Source: Allium sativum
Taxonomy: Eukaryota > Streptophyta > Magnoliopsida > Asparagales > Amaryllidaceae
Assembly (NCBI GenBank): GCA_030737875.1
Contig: CM060910.1
Span: 251,132,427-251,196,426 of the forward strand
Length of the DNA: 64,000 nt
Reading direction: 5' to 3'
Part shown: positions 46,792-60,100 of the stretch, one piece after another
Numbering within the stretch: position 1 is the stretch's first letter
Layout: every line of letters starts with the position of its first letter
Position numbers and translations under genes: made by a program
The notes under the pieces: model-generated
What the model was told of the DNA's origin: nothing
What the model saw: only the letters and a program-made list of their open reading frames with translations
Database searches by the model: none

Positions 46792-49700
46792 TGTAACGAC
46801 CCAGCGGGTTCGACGACCGGACTTAGACAATAATACATAAAACCCGTATTACTTGTTTAAACCCAAGTATCAAAAAATACCAAAAAGTTATTAGAAAGAA
46901 ATAAGAGGGTGAGATAAGAAAGAAAGAAATATTAGAATAGAAGAAGAAAAGAACAACATAACAGAATCATAGTCTCACATTGCAGCGGAACAAAATATAA
47001 CATAGAAAATAATCTTTATTGAGAGCTTGAAATAAACTTACAACCATCAGAGTACATCACACATCTTGACAGTTATAATAATCTGCCTTTATATACAACA
47101 CACAACGGAACAATAACTAATACGTCTGAACTCCTTCAGCACGTCTTCTGAACTTCATGGTGTCCAGTAACATGAACCCGTATAACCCGGTCTAACCCGA
47201 GCATTACAAACACCAGGTCAGTCTGGTGAACCAGAGTGAGAAAAAACACACTAAGTTTTAAAGGGAATCATCCGTCTTGATTTTAAAGTTCAAATCTTTT
47301 CGAAAGAAAAGGATAATCGTAAAAATTCACACATAAATACAGATGGTTTTTACCTTATGATAACGAAAACCCAAAATATTTTTTGAAATCATATCTTATC
47401 TGATATTATAATAATGTCTAAATACAAATAAATATCAATCTAGCGGAATGCTTGCATCTCACACTCCATATATATAGTATACAATCAAAACCGTGGGCTC
47501 TTATTGGAGATTGGATTCTGACTATAACAAGGTATGGAACCACCTACCTATAGTGTATCTCTAGAGGCGATTACACTGGGCTCAACAAGAATGTCTTGCA
47601 ACCCGGCTCACACATGACCGACCACTCATTTTGCTTGAGTGTATCGAATGTATATCACTAACGGTTGGGATCAGCAACCGTTTCCCGAACGGGCAGCATC
47701 GATAGATTAAAGAAGCAAAAGGAATTTCTCTAGATAGGTGATTATACACCCTAAAAGGTGTGACTCACATAGCTACACTGCCTACCCGATTTTTGTCATT
47801 TACCGGTTGTGTGGCTAGAATTTTCCTTTTAGAACATCTGATCATTATTTTCTTTGAATGTCACATTGTCAGATTCGTCAAATCGCTAACTGACGTCCAC
47901 AAATATACTCTGGGTATAAAAGAAGTACGACTTCTTCACTACCAACTCAGTATATTTGTAAAAATCAATGTACGTGGTTTTTAGGAAATACTCTGTCAGA
48001 CATCCGTCCATACAAGTCATCCAGGGACAGGATGAACCGAAGGCACTCTCTTACCACATCCTAGGAATCACCCTATGCATCAGTAGCGAGTAGTCCTTGC
48101 CAATCCGTCGATTTCAACCATGAAAGAGTCACAGTACATCTCTGGCCGCTAAACCAGAGATTATAAGTAATTCTACCATTTTATGAAGATCCACGGTCTT
48201 CACTTTCCCCATCTTAATAAACATCTGTTATCTTCAATGTTTTACGTATTGATTGGTCGAAATGGTTTTCGAATATGAATTCGATCCCTGTCTTTCCGTA
48301 CTAACATCATATTGGCCAGTTTTGACGGTTATTTAACTATCAAATAAACAATCATTCAATCATGAAAATAAAAATAGATTTACTGGTTCAGTACTCAGCA
48401 TCTTTTGGCCCATTTTATCTAAACATATTTTAACTAATGGTTAATTTAAAACTCCTAAAACATTTCATATTTTTAAACATGGTGTTATATTCTCCTTTCA
48501 ATACATTAATCTCCTGAAAACCATTTCAATCTAATATTTAGAAAAATATTTAATAACTGTATCCAATTTCAATTTTTCTATTATTTCAAAATATTAATTA
48601 CAACACCATTTATTATTTATTATCGATTCAATTCGTCATTTGTAAAACAATCGTTACGACCTCTCATTTGGTTTCCTCATTTGAACACTATACTCGTCGC
48701 CTATCTTTTTAGAATAAACCCATTCTAAATCTTATCTTGAAAACACCGCTATCTTCATAAATCTCCTTCATTTCCTTTTCTATGGAAATACCATTTCATA
48801 TTCTCAAGCCCGTTTTAATTTCCTTTTATTTTGGAATCCATATATATACTTCCATATTCTTCAAATAACGTTACATTACTATTTCTCAAATTAATCCCTT
48901 TTAACACCTTCACCATTACAACTAATCGCATCCCTCGATAATCCTGAATTCGTTCAAGTTGAAGTATTTTAAATTACCTCTCAGACCTTGATCAACAACG
49001 TTCTTATCTTAAGATGGGTATCAGTTTTAATACCAAAACCCATATTCATCCCCAAATATCAAACCAAATCCAATTTTGAATATAACTGATGAACCTTCAT
49101 CTCTCATTTAATATAACGTTAATTTAACCTTAACGTTTTAGCCTCACACTCCTTTTATAACATTGTTTATAACTCTCAGGTTTAATATAAAATCCCTTTG
49201 TATCCCGCTTTTCTTTTCTTAATTCAAACACTTACTTTAAGCAATCATCTTGGATAAAATCTATTTTATAACTAAGTTATAAAACTCGGTTTTAATATAA
49301 AACCATTCATCAATACTTTTCAAAAATCCAATTGTGTTCCAATATCAACTTTGATTACTTACCTTAAAGAATCTTGTTTATGAATTGATCATTTAAATTA
49401 TTATAAATAATAATTTACATCATCATTAACTATTATAGAAATAGCTAACTTCTTATTTAACTTAATTAAACAGCAAATTCCTTTTTAAATCTTATTAAAG
49501 TTAAAATAAATATTTGTTAAACGATTTTATTTGATTAATGAATTAAATAACTAATTCCAATTAGCTAACTTCATCAGTTCAAACCATGCTTATCTTGTTA
49601 ATCAACTCCATATAGTCCTTCCTTTATAATATAATTAATTTAAATAAATTTCGTTTAATTTTTTCTTTTAAACAATTAATCCAATTATTAATCATTACGT

Positions 49701-52700
49701 TAATCTCTGCTTATCTGGTTATAAACCTTATTACAAAATCTTTTGATAACTTCTTAAACTTAAATAATAAGTAATACATATTAATTTCCTTTTTATTTAA
49801 AACCTTTATTCAAATATATATATATCTATTTCGAATCCATACTTAGTTATAAAATAAATTATATAATTTCATTATCGTCGGTTCACCTGATCGTAAATCA
49901 AAATTTATAAAAACGATATATTTTTGGGCCAACTGCTACCAATTACTCAACCAATACTGTCTATTGGTTAAAACAGAACAACCGTTAAATTTAGATTAAA
50001 CAATCAACGATCTAATCCATCATCCAATCATATGGGTTAAACAGTTCATGAAATTGTAATATGAAAATAAACAATAAATTTGAGTAATCCAGTTGGACTC
50101 CTCCAACCTGTTTTTCCATGCATCCAAATATGTTATTTCAAACAATATCATTTATTATAATATTCAACCATCAAACAATAACAACAATCCAAATGCCCAT
50201 TTTTTCAATTTAATACGTTTATATTATTATAAACGTAACCACGAGGTAAGTTACCTCATTTGGAAATATCGTTAAAAATAATGAATGGGTTTAAATTAAA
50301 TTAAACAACCGTTTAATTCAATCAGTTCAGTCAACACGAATAAGTATATATTCAGCACCCATCAACCAATTAGCAATCATAGCACACAAATATTTAAACG
50401 CGACTTATATAAATTAATATAAGTGGGATAAAACTGAGTGAGTTGAACTCACCTTGGTTGGTTTCATCTGTCGCTGAAACCATTTATTTTAATTAAATCA
50501 AACCGATGTTTAATTTAATTAAAAAATCCAATAGCTGCCAGCTCTGATCAAACCTGCTCTCTAATAAAGTGCTTGTCGATACAGGTCCGACGCCTCTGGT
50601 CTTCTCGAATTCTGATAACACATGAGTATGGTACAGAATTTTTTCGGTTGTAGATCTAATTTAAATTAACAGGAAAGAACTTAAAAGTTTTAAACAAATA
50701 ACTTATTACAGTTTAAATATAAACGACTACGTGATCACGTTACGATACAAATCTATGGCCACGTTAAAACTGGGTTATATAACTAGTTAGCCACAACCAA
50801 TCATTGCGCGTGTGCATCAAACAGGTTGCCTTAAACTGTCTGCTAATCGAAAATAGGGTTGACCAAGCAAAGCCAATACCTTGGTCACCTTGATAAAACA
50901 GTCACATTGTGAAGTAACTGCTACCTTATATTGATTTAGGATGTGTGTATAAACAAAAGTTCATAGGATACAAAATGATTAAATTGCTATATTGAACATC
51001 TCTTTAGAGGAGATTAAAGCCCTCTTATTTAATGTAATGACCGATGGTAACAAATTCTATACAACCGCTCTAAATCTTGCACTTCTATTCTATTCTTTAC
51101 AATTATCATGTCGTTTCTCCTATCCACCTAGTATTTATAATTAACTATGAAGTTGTACCAGTTCTTTACACGGTAAAAACATATTTGGGCCACGTTAATT
51201 CTTCCTTGAGCATGCAAATGAAAACCGACCTTATATGTATACAGGTATAACTAGATTAGGCCATATTAGATGCGATTAGGCATTTGTTAATTTAGGCACT
51301 AAAACACTAATGTTCATACTTCATTTACGTAAATAACTTAATATTAAATTAGGCATTATTAAAATGTGTTTAATTAGGGATTATAAATATTTACCACTGT
51401 ATGGTCTTCTTCCTTGTTGCGATTGTAACTGCGACCCCCACTCGTCATCTCTTTGCCTCACAAGCCTCTCCGCCTCCCACAGATGCTGCGCCACCTTCTC
51501 GACCTCTGCACCATCTCATCAACCCCCCCTACTTGACTCCCCAACAACTGCCTGTCTCCATCATGAACATCGGCTGACCGAAGCCCATTCGTTTCCATTC
51601 TTCTCACGATTTAAAAACCGCAAGCATCCCTCTGCCATCTCACGTTGAGCTGAAATACTTCGTCAAAACCTGCTTGCTTCTTTGTTCTGGGACCACGTTG
51701 TTGCTTTCTGTCAAACAGACTTTCTCCACACGTCAGTTTCCTACCCACGCCATTCCCAACTAGTTCTAATGTCCTTTGAATCCACTCAACACACGTGTCC
51801 GATCCCCATGCGTTCACCAATTCCACTTCAAGCCGCTACATGCTTTCTCCCCTCACGTCTGTTCCACTGTTTCTTCCTCTCTCTGTTTGTGTACAACTGC
51901 ATTCCCTTGTTTCATAACATACCGCAAGCTTCAGCTTCCCCACCACTTTCATTTCTCCTCTCCTCTCTTGTACCCTCCTCACCATTAAAACAACCCACTC
52001 ACTAATGCAGTATACCCTTTGCGGCAATACAAGACCATCAAGGCTACTGTTCTTCCTCGTACCTTCTTGTATCTACCCCCACACGGCTTTACAACATGCT
52101 GCTCCACACTTTGTGAATGCCAAGTCCGATACGACTGTATGCTTCCATCGATCGCCATAGACCACTGCATGAAGTATCCCCTACCAATCTCTTCTTTTTC
52201 TTTAAATATGTTCAGTTTCCAAGTGATCAAACAAATGAAAATGTTGGTTTGTTTTGCAAATGGAGTTTCGTTCTGCCCTTGTTATGAAATGAAATTTTAC
52301 CCATTTCTCTTCATACTGGAAGGATATGTCATGCTAGTTATTTATAGACGGGACTAATGAGGATAATAAGAGGGTCACTTTCACAATATACGACTAACTA
52401 TGTGCCTATTCACGCTTTGGGTCTCACAAGGGTGGCAGATGCGTACGGTGATGAGTGTATGTACTTGGGAAGAATTACTTGTGCGAGTTTATTCATTGTT
52501 CAGAAGGGATAAGCTATACTAGGCCTGTGAAATTAAGATTCAGACTGTGTGTGCATGAAGATTTTAGCATGTAGAAGAGGCATGTGCGAGTTACTCTGAT
52601 GGCAGATGCAGTTAAATTCATATAGCTGCACACATTATAGGCTAGCATGAGCAACTGTTGAAGAAGATGTTAACGGGTGATTTGAAAATATAGGTGAAAA

Positions 52701-53934
52701 GGACTGAAAAGATTGTTCTTCAAAGTTCTTACTTCTCTTTGCTCTCTGTCACTCCACCGCTCTGTAGTGGCACCACCAATAAACTATTAGGACTTTTTCT
52801 CCAGCCTACAACGTACTGGATGCCTACAGCTGAAAGTCTAGGCATTGAGAGATGTATACTGCAGCTAGTAATATATTGTCTTGTCAGGTTCATCTCTTTG
52901 CAAAATGCAGGAAGCCACTTGGGGGTTCGGTATGGCATATTGCTTACTTCAGTCTTCATCATAAATGTCAAATTTCGAGTTGTCAACGTTTCTCCGACAT
53001 GACAGTGTAGAATATGAGGTAGGAACTAAACATGTTGTTTGAGGAGACAGATTTACTACAGCCTTGGGATGTTGATTTATGTAGGCTTGTGCATATTATT
53101 TAGGAGATATAACGGTTGTATATACTCTCTTTCCATGTACAGTAGCCCGTATATAACTTAGTATAGCTGGGTTGTTTAAACATAAGGGTGCAGTGGGTAT
53201 CTTTTCACATATATAGGTAGCTTGTACTAGCTGTGTTTCATTCTTAGAAGTTAAGTATATGCATATTATTTTATTTTAAGCGGTGTTAGATTTTACTGCT
53301 AACCGTTGTTTACCGTTAATTGTTATACTCGTACCACCACACGCGAGCTCCAAACGTACTGAAAATGAATGTACTGTTACGTCTTAACGTTTCAGTCCTG
53401 ACGAAATTAATTTCGTTGAAAACCGAATCCGTTTGCACAACATCGTTATTTTAAAATTAATTGGTTCCCTTTTTTAAACTGCACGCACCGACAAAATAAC
53501 TCTAATCGCCTCTAGAAATATATCAATAATTATTTATATGTATTCCAATAAAACTTGATTGGTCGGAAACGGAGACTTGTTTGAAAAATAATCATTTCTA
53601 ACGCCTATATAATATATTGAACAATTTCCCATGTGTGAAGCACGTGCCTCATCATAAGGTAAGCAACGCACTGATTTGAACGTTCTATTTCATATGATTA
53701 ATTAATTTCATTGTTAGTTGTCGTTGAACGTTTAATACTCGTACTGATATATATGAGTTTCAAATCGTAAACTACGAAATACCTCGACGTTTACAAGTTC
53801 GAATTATAATTTTACGTTCAAATCGTCGTTTAATAAACGAATTATATATTATAAATTCATTTATAATACCAAATCGATATTTAATATAATAAAATATATT
53901 TAATATCTGCCTACCAAAAATATGGGATGTTACA
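46792..53934 (-). mobile_element. Solo LTR E, 7.14 kb, minus strand
   Basis: On the minus strand it starts TGTAACATCCCATA (53934) and ends ...CGCTGGGTCGTTACA (46792). The flanking 5 bp are ACGGC (46787-46791) and ATGGC (53935-53939), a target duplication with one C-to-T change. The terminal sequence differs from A, C and D, but it has TTCCGCTGC ~190 nt from its end, a GTGAG palindrome, and a region (about 50070-50470) related to F, so E and F are a sister family. On the plus strand 51420-52010 is pyrimidine-rich and carries overlapping open frames (51364-51648, 51682-52005) without a known domain. 47240-50050 is AT-rich with no gene seen. Confidence 0.85.
50438..50452. promoter_or_regulatory. 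GTGAG-N5-CTCAC palindrome, LTR E
   Basis: GTGAG TTGAA CTCAC, a 7+7 bp perfect palindrome. Compared with C (AAGTT centre), both inner pairs have changed in a complementary way. Confidence 0.55.
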
Positions 53935-54105
53935 ATGGCGCATCTTAGTAAAAGGCCGTCCAGATCTAGTTGTTGAGCATGGACTTGGGTCAGAGTGAGG
54001 CGACACAACCTTACTCCACTACTTACAGTCATCACGAGCAAGTGAGGGGTAGAGGCTGAGAATAAAGGTGAAAAGGAAATCTCCATCAGGGGAAAATTGC
54101 CAGAT
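53935..54105 (-). pseudogene. DUF4283 coding remnant, segment 1 of 3 (N-terminal side)
   Basis: On the minus strand TTRSGRPFTKM runs up to the LTR E insertion point, and the same frame resumes with RRALVVGSP on the other side at 46791. This joins the segments across E. The region is Ser/Pro-rich, as in the N-terminal linker of such proteins. No convincing start codon was found; an in-frame stop occurs near 54020. The longer minus-strand frame 53772-54170 is a different frame that reads into LTR E and is not proposed as a gene. Confidence 0.4.
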
Positions 54106-54589
54106 AGAGCTAATCGCCAGAAGCCATGATTTAATTGATTGAATGGTTTTAGGAAGCTTTCTATAACCAACTATTTTATAACTATTTATATTTAATTTAA
54201 CTATTATACATTTTATAACAATTTATAATTTTAATTTTAGTTATTAAATATTTTTAAATTATTTTAAATCAAAATATTTTATAGTAGTATAGTTATTTTT
54301 AATTTAACTTAGTGGAAATTTGCCATAAGGGATCCTTAACACCTCTTAATTATTTTGCAGGATGCGACTTTCAACTAATTATTTTGTAGGACAAAAACGT
54401 CGCTCCTCCCCTTCTACTGTTAACCGACCGAAAACCATTCATCCCAAATCGAGAAAAATGACCTCCAGTTCAATCCCTTTCTAAATCGCTCCTCCCCAGT
54501 TCGTTTCCTACATTAATCCAAAACCAAATCATCGCCTACCTTCTCAAGTCCATTGCTATTTTCACAATTTTGTAAATCAATCTATATAA

Positions 54590-54735
54590 AATAGGCGATT
54601 TTCACGAAACGAATAAAATAGGCGATTTTCTACATCAAAAACATCTTGTGCTTTAAACGATTGGCGATTTTCAGTTTGTTATTGCCAGGGGATTTCAGCT
54701 TCTTCATCAAATAGGCGATTTTCAAGAATCGAGTA
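54590..54735. repeat. Interspersed AAATAGGCGATTTTC motif
   Basis: The phrase (A)AATAGGCGATTTTC occurs at about 54590, 54617 and 54712, with a variant TTGGCGATTTTC at 54660, and CGAT also stands next to the final copy. The spacing is irregular, so it is not a simple tandem array. It could be clustered protein-binding sites or the end of an unidentified transposon. Confidence 0.55.
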
Positions 54736-56189
54736 AACGAGTTATTTTCGATTGGCATGTGTCAGGAAATATGTTTGTGCGATTGTTCAATTTAAATTTT
54801 CGATTGTTGACATTCAACATGATGTGTATAATATCATTATATTATTTCTTGTTATTGTTTTTTTTGAATTATACAGTTCTATCAATGGGAGCGGAAATGC
54901 AAAGTTCAGGCAGTCAATTACTTGATCGGGGGTGTGAAAGGTTTTTCCCCTTATTAGCAGTTTCATAGTTTGAATCCAATGTTTATAATATGGAGGATGA
55001 GGTAGTACAATTTTTTTTTAAAAGTTACTCTATATAATCTAAGAAATTATAAACTGGAATGCCTAGAGTTAATTGTTACAATGAATTTGGCCTTCTATCA
55101 GAGTAAAAAAACCGGAATGTCTAGAGTTAAATGTTAAAATATTAATTTTTTAATAAAGATTGCTGAGTTACTATGCACTTATGTTATGTATGTTATGTAT
55201 GTTTTAATATGTTTACCATTTTAAATATTATTTTTTAAAAAAAAATAGGCAAAAAAGATAAATGCATTATCTTTTAAGGAAGTTATGTTTTTTTTTTATA
55301 CAAAATGATATACATATTAAAATTTTACAGTAAAGGTTTTTTTACAATGTGTTTTATCATTTTTGTTGTTGTTAATATCATATACAGTAATTGATTTTAC
55401 TTAAGTTGTTCTTCTTTATCTGAAAAAGATAAAAGTATTTATCTTTGTTTATATGTTCAACTCTTCTTTAGTCTGGTCCCTCTATCCGTGAGACCTCCCT
55501 TGCTATGGCTTCTGCATTGTCCCCAGTTTTACTTGTATTGTAGTACACAATATACAAAAAGAAGGTTCAAGTATGCCAGTATGATTTAGATCATTACTGC
55601 AAGTTGTTCTTTCTTTTTTAAAAAAGATAAAAGTATTTATCTTTATCTGAAAAAGATAAAAATATATACATGATAGACTTAAAGCTAGTATTCCATTGTA
55701 TCAAAAACATATACATGACACGATATCCACAGTTAAATCACTTAAAGCAACCAGTATTCGCTTTTATAATGTAATTGACTAAAACATATATCTAGTTCAT
55801 TCTGCCTTTCTGCAAGGAACATAGTTACAGGACCAAAAATCCACCTTATCTATTACTCAAATGGTAACTTTTTCCTTAATTATGTTTACTATAATTTTCT
55901 GTTGTAAAGTTAAATTCATAATATTATTATATATTAAATCAAAAACTAAATACCACTATTTAATACAAAACAACTAAATTCTAAAAAAGCTTAAAAAAAC
56001 TTAAATAGATATAACATAATGTCTTTTTAGAAAATTTCACTCTCTATTATGTTTTCATTTACTTTGATATGTTATTGATATGTTGTTTGCACTGTTCTCT
56101 ACTCAAGAAATATAATGATTGTTGACTAATTAATAGTGGGCATCCTTAATGATTGATGTGTAATTGGAGGGTATGTGCATAGAAAACTA

Positions 56190-56245
56190 TGTGTGTGTGT
56201 GTGTGTGTTTATGTTTTTGTGTATGTGTGTGTGTGTTTGTGTGTA
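56190..56245. repeat. (GT)n microsatellite
   Basis: Interrupted GT/TG run with GTTTATGTTTTTGTGTATG in the middle. Confidence 0.9.
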
Positions 56246-56644
56246 GTTACAATTTAAAAACGAGAAAAGACTAAATTAAGTTGAAGTGAGGCATTGCATT
56301 AGACTGCATGCATTTGAATACATACTATTTCATGAGCTGAACCTAGTCGGAACTGAAATCGTAGATTACATGAACTAGGATGAAACGTGAAACGAGTGAG
56401 CAACAATGTTAACATATAAATGAAATACATTCATAAAATGAAATGGGCATGTCAGCAAGTCGAATTTTGTTTAAAAGCTGAAACCAAATTTAGAATAAGA
56501 GAAAATTGTAGTTTTTTATATATGTAAACTAATGCTTTTACCAGTTTATGGAGAACATTAAAATATTTTACTTCTTAGCAAAATGATTTTTTCTTAAGAT
56601 TATTTGAATAAAAATTTAAGTGCTTTTTATTTTTTGTGTTTCTA

Positions 56645-57160
56645 AGGGCACACCAATATGTTCTTCCTAATACCTCAATTAAAAAAATAAAACATATTAA
56701 ATTTTATATGCTTCCTAATACCACATTACCTCTCCATCTCTCACTCAATCGTTATTTTCCGAACTAATCACATACTAAGCTAATCGAAATACCCTAATCG
56801 CTCGTAATCGCTGTCTTCTTTGCATCTCGCATGGGAAAATTCAAATTTGTGTGGTATTCTCTCAATTGTTTGGTGATTTGAAAACCCCAATCTCTCACTT
56901 CCTCTTTTAGTTTTCTTAATTTAAACCTTATTCACGATTTCTGTATATTGCAGTGTCGAATTCGTTGATCGTTATAGATATAGGGTTTAGCTCGTTGATC
57001 GGTTTTATAAATAAGGACAAACGAATATCAAGCGAAATAGAAATAGGGTAAAACAGTGTGGTAGCCCCTATTTTTTAAGTGTAGTATTAAGAGGAGTGTA
57101 ATACTAATTCTTATGGTATTTTTTAGTCGCGGTATTAGGAAGAACATATTGGGGTGCCCT
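56645..57160. mobile_element. MITE-like element, 516 bp, long TIRs, TA duplication
   Basis: Left terminus AAGGGCACACCAATATGTTC and right terminus GAACATATTGGGGTGCCCT are inverted repeats of about 31 bp with few mismatches. TA flanks both sides (56643-56644, 57161-57162). No transposase is encoded. The centre (56740-56990) holds CTCTCCATCTCTCACTC and ATAGATATAGGGTTTAGCTCG, which looks like plant 5' leader sequence. A TA target suggests Tc1/mariner or a related superfamily, but the TIR sequence is not one I can place; PIF/Harbinger with a decayed TTA/TAA duplication is an alternative. Confidence 0.7.
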
Positions 57161-57162
57161 TA

Positions 57163-60100
57163 GCATCACACTTTATTTTTATTTTTAGACGATAGATTCT
57201 TTTATCTTTTTTAATGGAAAAACAAAAATAGGTTGCCTATATGTCACTCTTGAAGTCATTGCGGCTAAAATTTGGAAGATAAATATGTTTATCTTTCATA
57301 TAAATATTAATATGCCTATCTTCTATTTAATTTGAAAAGTTAATTATGCTAATCTTTTAAATAAATGTTAACATGTTTAACATTTGTTAAATGATAAAAC
57401 TATTTATCATTTATAAAATGATAAAATTGTTTATTGTTCATTAAATGATAGTTGTATTTATATTTAAGGCAAAATGGTTGTATTACATATTGTCATTTCA
57501 CTTTGAAAATATGTTTACAACTTTCACAAAAAAAGATAAATGTGTTTATCTTTTATATAAACATTAATATATTTATCTTTTATCAAATGATAAAGTTATT
57601 TATCATTGATCAAACTATTCATTGTTTATTAAATGGTAGTTGCAATTATCTTTTTGCTAAATGATTATACTATATATTGTCATTTTCGTTTGAAAATATG
57701 TTTGCTGTCTTTAATTAAAAAAGATAAATATTTTTTATCTTTTATATAAATAGCAACATGTTTATCTTTCACTAAATGATAAAACTATTTATCGTTTTAA
57801 AAAATTGGTAAAACAATTTATTGATTAGTAAATGATAATTCTATTTTTTTTGTTCACCTTCAACACAAATTTGTCTTCAGCACATTGCTTGAAACATCAC
57901 CAGGCCAAGCAACATAGGCCACCACTGCCTTGCTCCACCATCTTCAGCCTGTCATACGACCTACATCACTTCAAGTCATCCATTAATGCTAGTATACCCT
58001 GCCTCATCCATATCAACAACACTGTCATATGTAAAATTCCCTAAAAAAATGTGTAAGGAATTGTTTTGATGGACTAAAATAAGTTGTGTTCTTGTTACCT
58101 ATGATTTTTTATGTTTAGTTGTTATTTGGTATACACTGCTATCACTTTTGTGAAAAAGATAAATGCATGTATCTTTTTTCATTATTTGGCATACACTGCT
58201 GTCAATTTTGTGAAAATGATAAATGCAATTAAAATTGTTGCTGCGGTTTTTTTCAGCGGAATCAACATCATGAGGTAGATAATATGGAGATTAAATTGAG
58301 TTTTGTAGTCAGAATATGGGTGATACTTATTGTTTGAGTCAATGGTGAGTGCTTATTTTGTGATATGAATTTTCCAAGATGGTAGGCTATGTCATTAGAG
58401 TCACATTACATAATTTGTTTCACTGAATTCGTCAACCTAAATTAGAACAAATTTTCACTAAATTCTTTAGCTAAATATTGGTTTAAATTCCAGAAAAGAT
58501 ACACGGTTATATCTTTTTCTGAAAAGTGGGTAAAAATGAATTTGTTATGTAATATTTTATGTAATTAGTTTCTAATTAAGATTACATATTGTAAAACATT
58601 TTTATAAACGCGTTTATTTGTTTACATCTCTAATTGTAGGTGTGATCCATCTGTTATGGTTGTGTTATTTGTTGAAATGGTTTTTAATAGAGCAGTTAGC
58701 TGCAGATATGGATATTGGAATATACCAGTTTGAAATGGTTGCTAATTATTAATAATGAGTGCAGGATGACCCAGCAACTCAAAGATGGCTTCAATTGTTG
58801 CTTTACAACGTGTCTACAGGAAAATATAGTTATCGGTCTTCAAGCTAGTGGATTTGAGCATATGTTGCCTAACTAATCATCAATTCTCTCTTCCACTTAG
58901 TTGTACAGCTTCGTGTGTTATTTTTTGTATATTTAAGTTTTATTTGTAGAATAAAATTTTCACCACGATTTATTTCTTGCGAATGCTTGATTAGGTTTTG
59001 TTTGTCGGCATATGTGACATGTCACCAAATTATTTTTTATATAAATCTCATACTATTTGTGTAAGTGTAATGTATTATTAGAATCCAATATACATTGGTG
59101 TTTCTTTTGTTAGTATAATATAACGATATATTGTTATCTGTTTTGTGAAAAAGATAAATGCATATATCTTTTTTCAGTCTGCACAAAATGATACTACAAG
59201 TAGGAGGTATATGTGAATCACAACTACACATAGAAAACTAAAGCGTTTGCCAAGTAAAAGCAAAGAACTAGAAACTTCAATCAAAAAACATTAGTTTAAT
59301 GCACACAACTCCAAACGTGAATAGCAATAAGCAGCAACAAATTGCAAATAAGGAAATATTAATAGACAATCAACTGCATGAAGACTTAATACATAAACAC
59401 TACACTCTGTTGATGGCAATACATTTGTATAAAATATGACAAACTAAAGTAATATATTAGATAAATGTTCACTTTTGAATTACACAATTTGTTCAGACAC
59501 CAATGCTCAAAACCAAATCCATACAACACAAGAAAAGACTGTAAATTTCAACGAGCTGCGCCTATACTACTGGCAACCACTTCACCTTCTGCAGCCATTT
59601 CCACCATCGAGGCCACAAGCTTCTGATTTGATCTCTGATTTTTGATAGCTTTGATCGATCTTCAAAGCTGCGATTTTATTGTGTATTTTTGAAGCTTGCA
59701 CATGTAATGTCATTCAAGTAGTAGATAAGTTAGAAGTACAAATCTAAGTATGAAAAACTCAGGTTATAAAGAAAAAAATAAACGTTTTAATCCTTTTTAT
59801 TTGTTTAAGCACAAATCATCACATCAATCTCCAGTTAGTCCATACGTCAACTAAAACTGGCAATTAATCTCACATACCAACAAAATGGAAGCAGAAAACA
59901 AATGCCATATGGTAGAAAAAAAAAGTTGTATGAATTTATAATTTTCACAAAACTAACAACCGTGTATACCCAATAATAATTAAACATAAAAAATTGCTTA
60001 CAACCAAAAATAATTAGAAACATATCAGCACCAATACCAAATACCCAATCATTCTAGTATTCAACTCAAAATTTTCAAAGAACAATCAATAACATACATT

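Larger units (their letters stand above)
54106..56642. other. Unassigned AT-rich region
   Basis: No gene recognised. 54310-54345 (GAAATTTGCCATAAGGGATCC) recalls a Mutator-like terminal repeat, but no partner was found. 54400-54570 is less AT-rich and leader-like. 55000-56150 is AT-rich with GATAAA palindromes. The frame 54759-54968 is short and hydrophobic, with no family match. Confidence 0.4.

Noticed and set aside
51364..52357. Cluster of open frames on both strands in LTR E.
   Set aside because: Located inside a minus-strand solo LTR with pyrimidine-rich composition; overlapping frames on both strands and no recognisable family.
54310..54345. GAAATTTGCCATAAGGGATCC as a Mutator-like terminal inverted repeat.
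   Set aside because: No inverted partner and no 9 bp duplication found up to 64000; it may be chance or a single decayed end.
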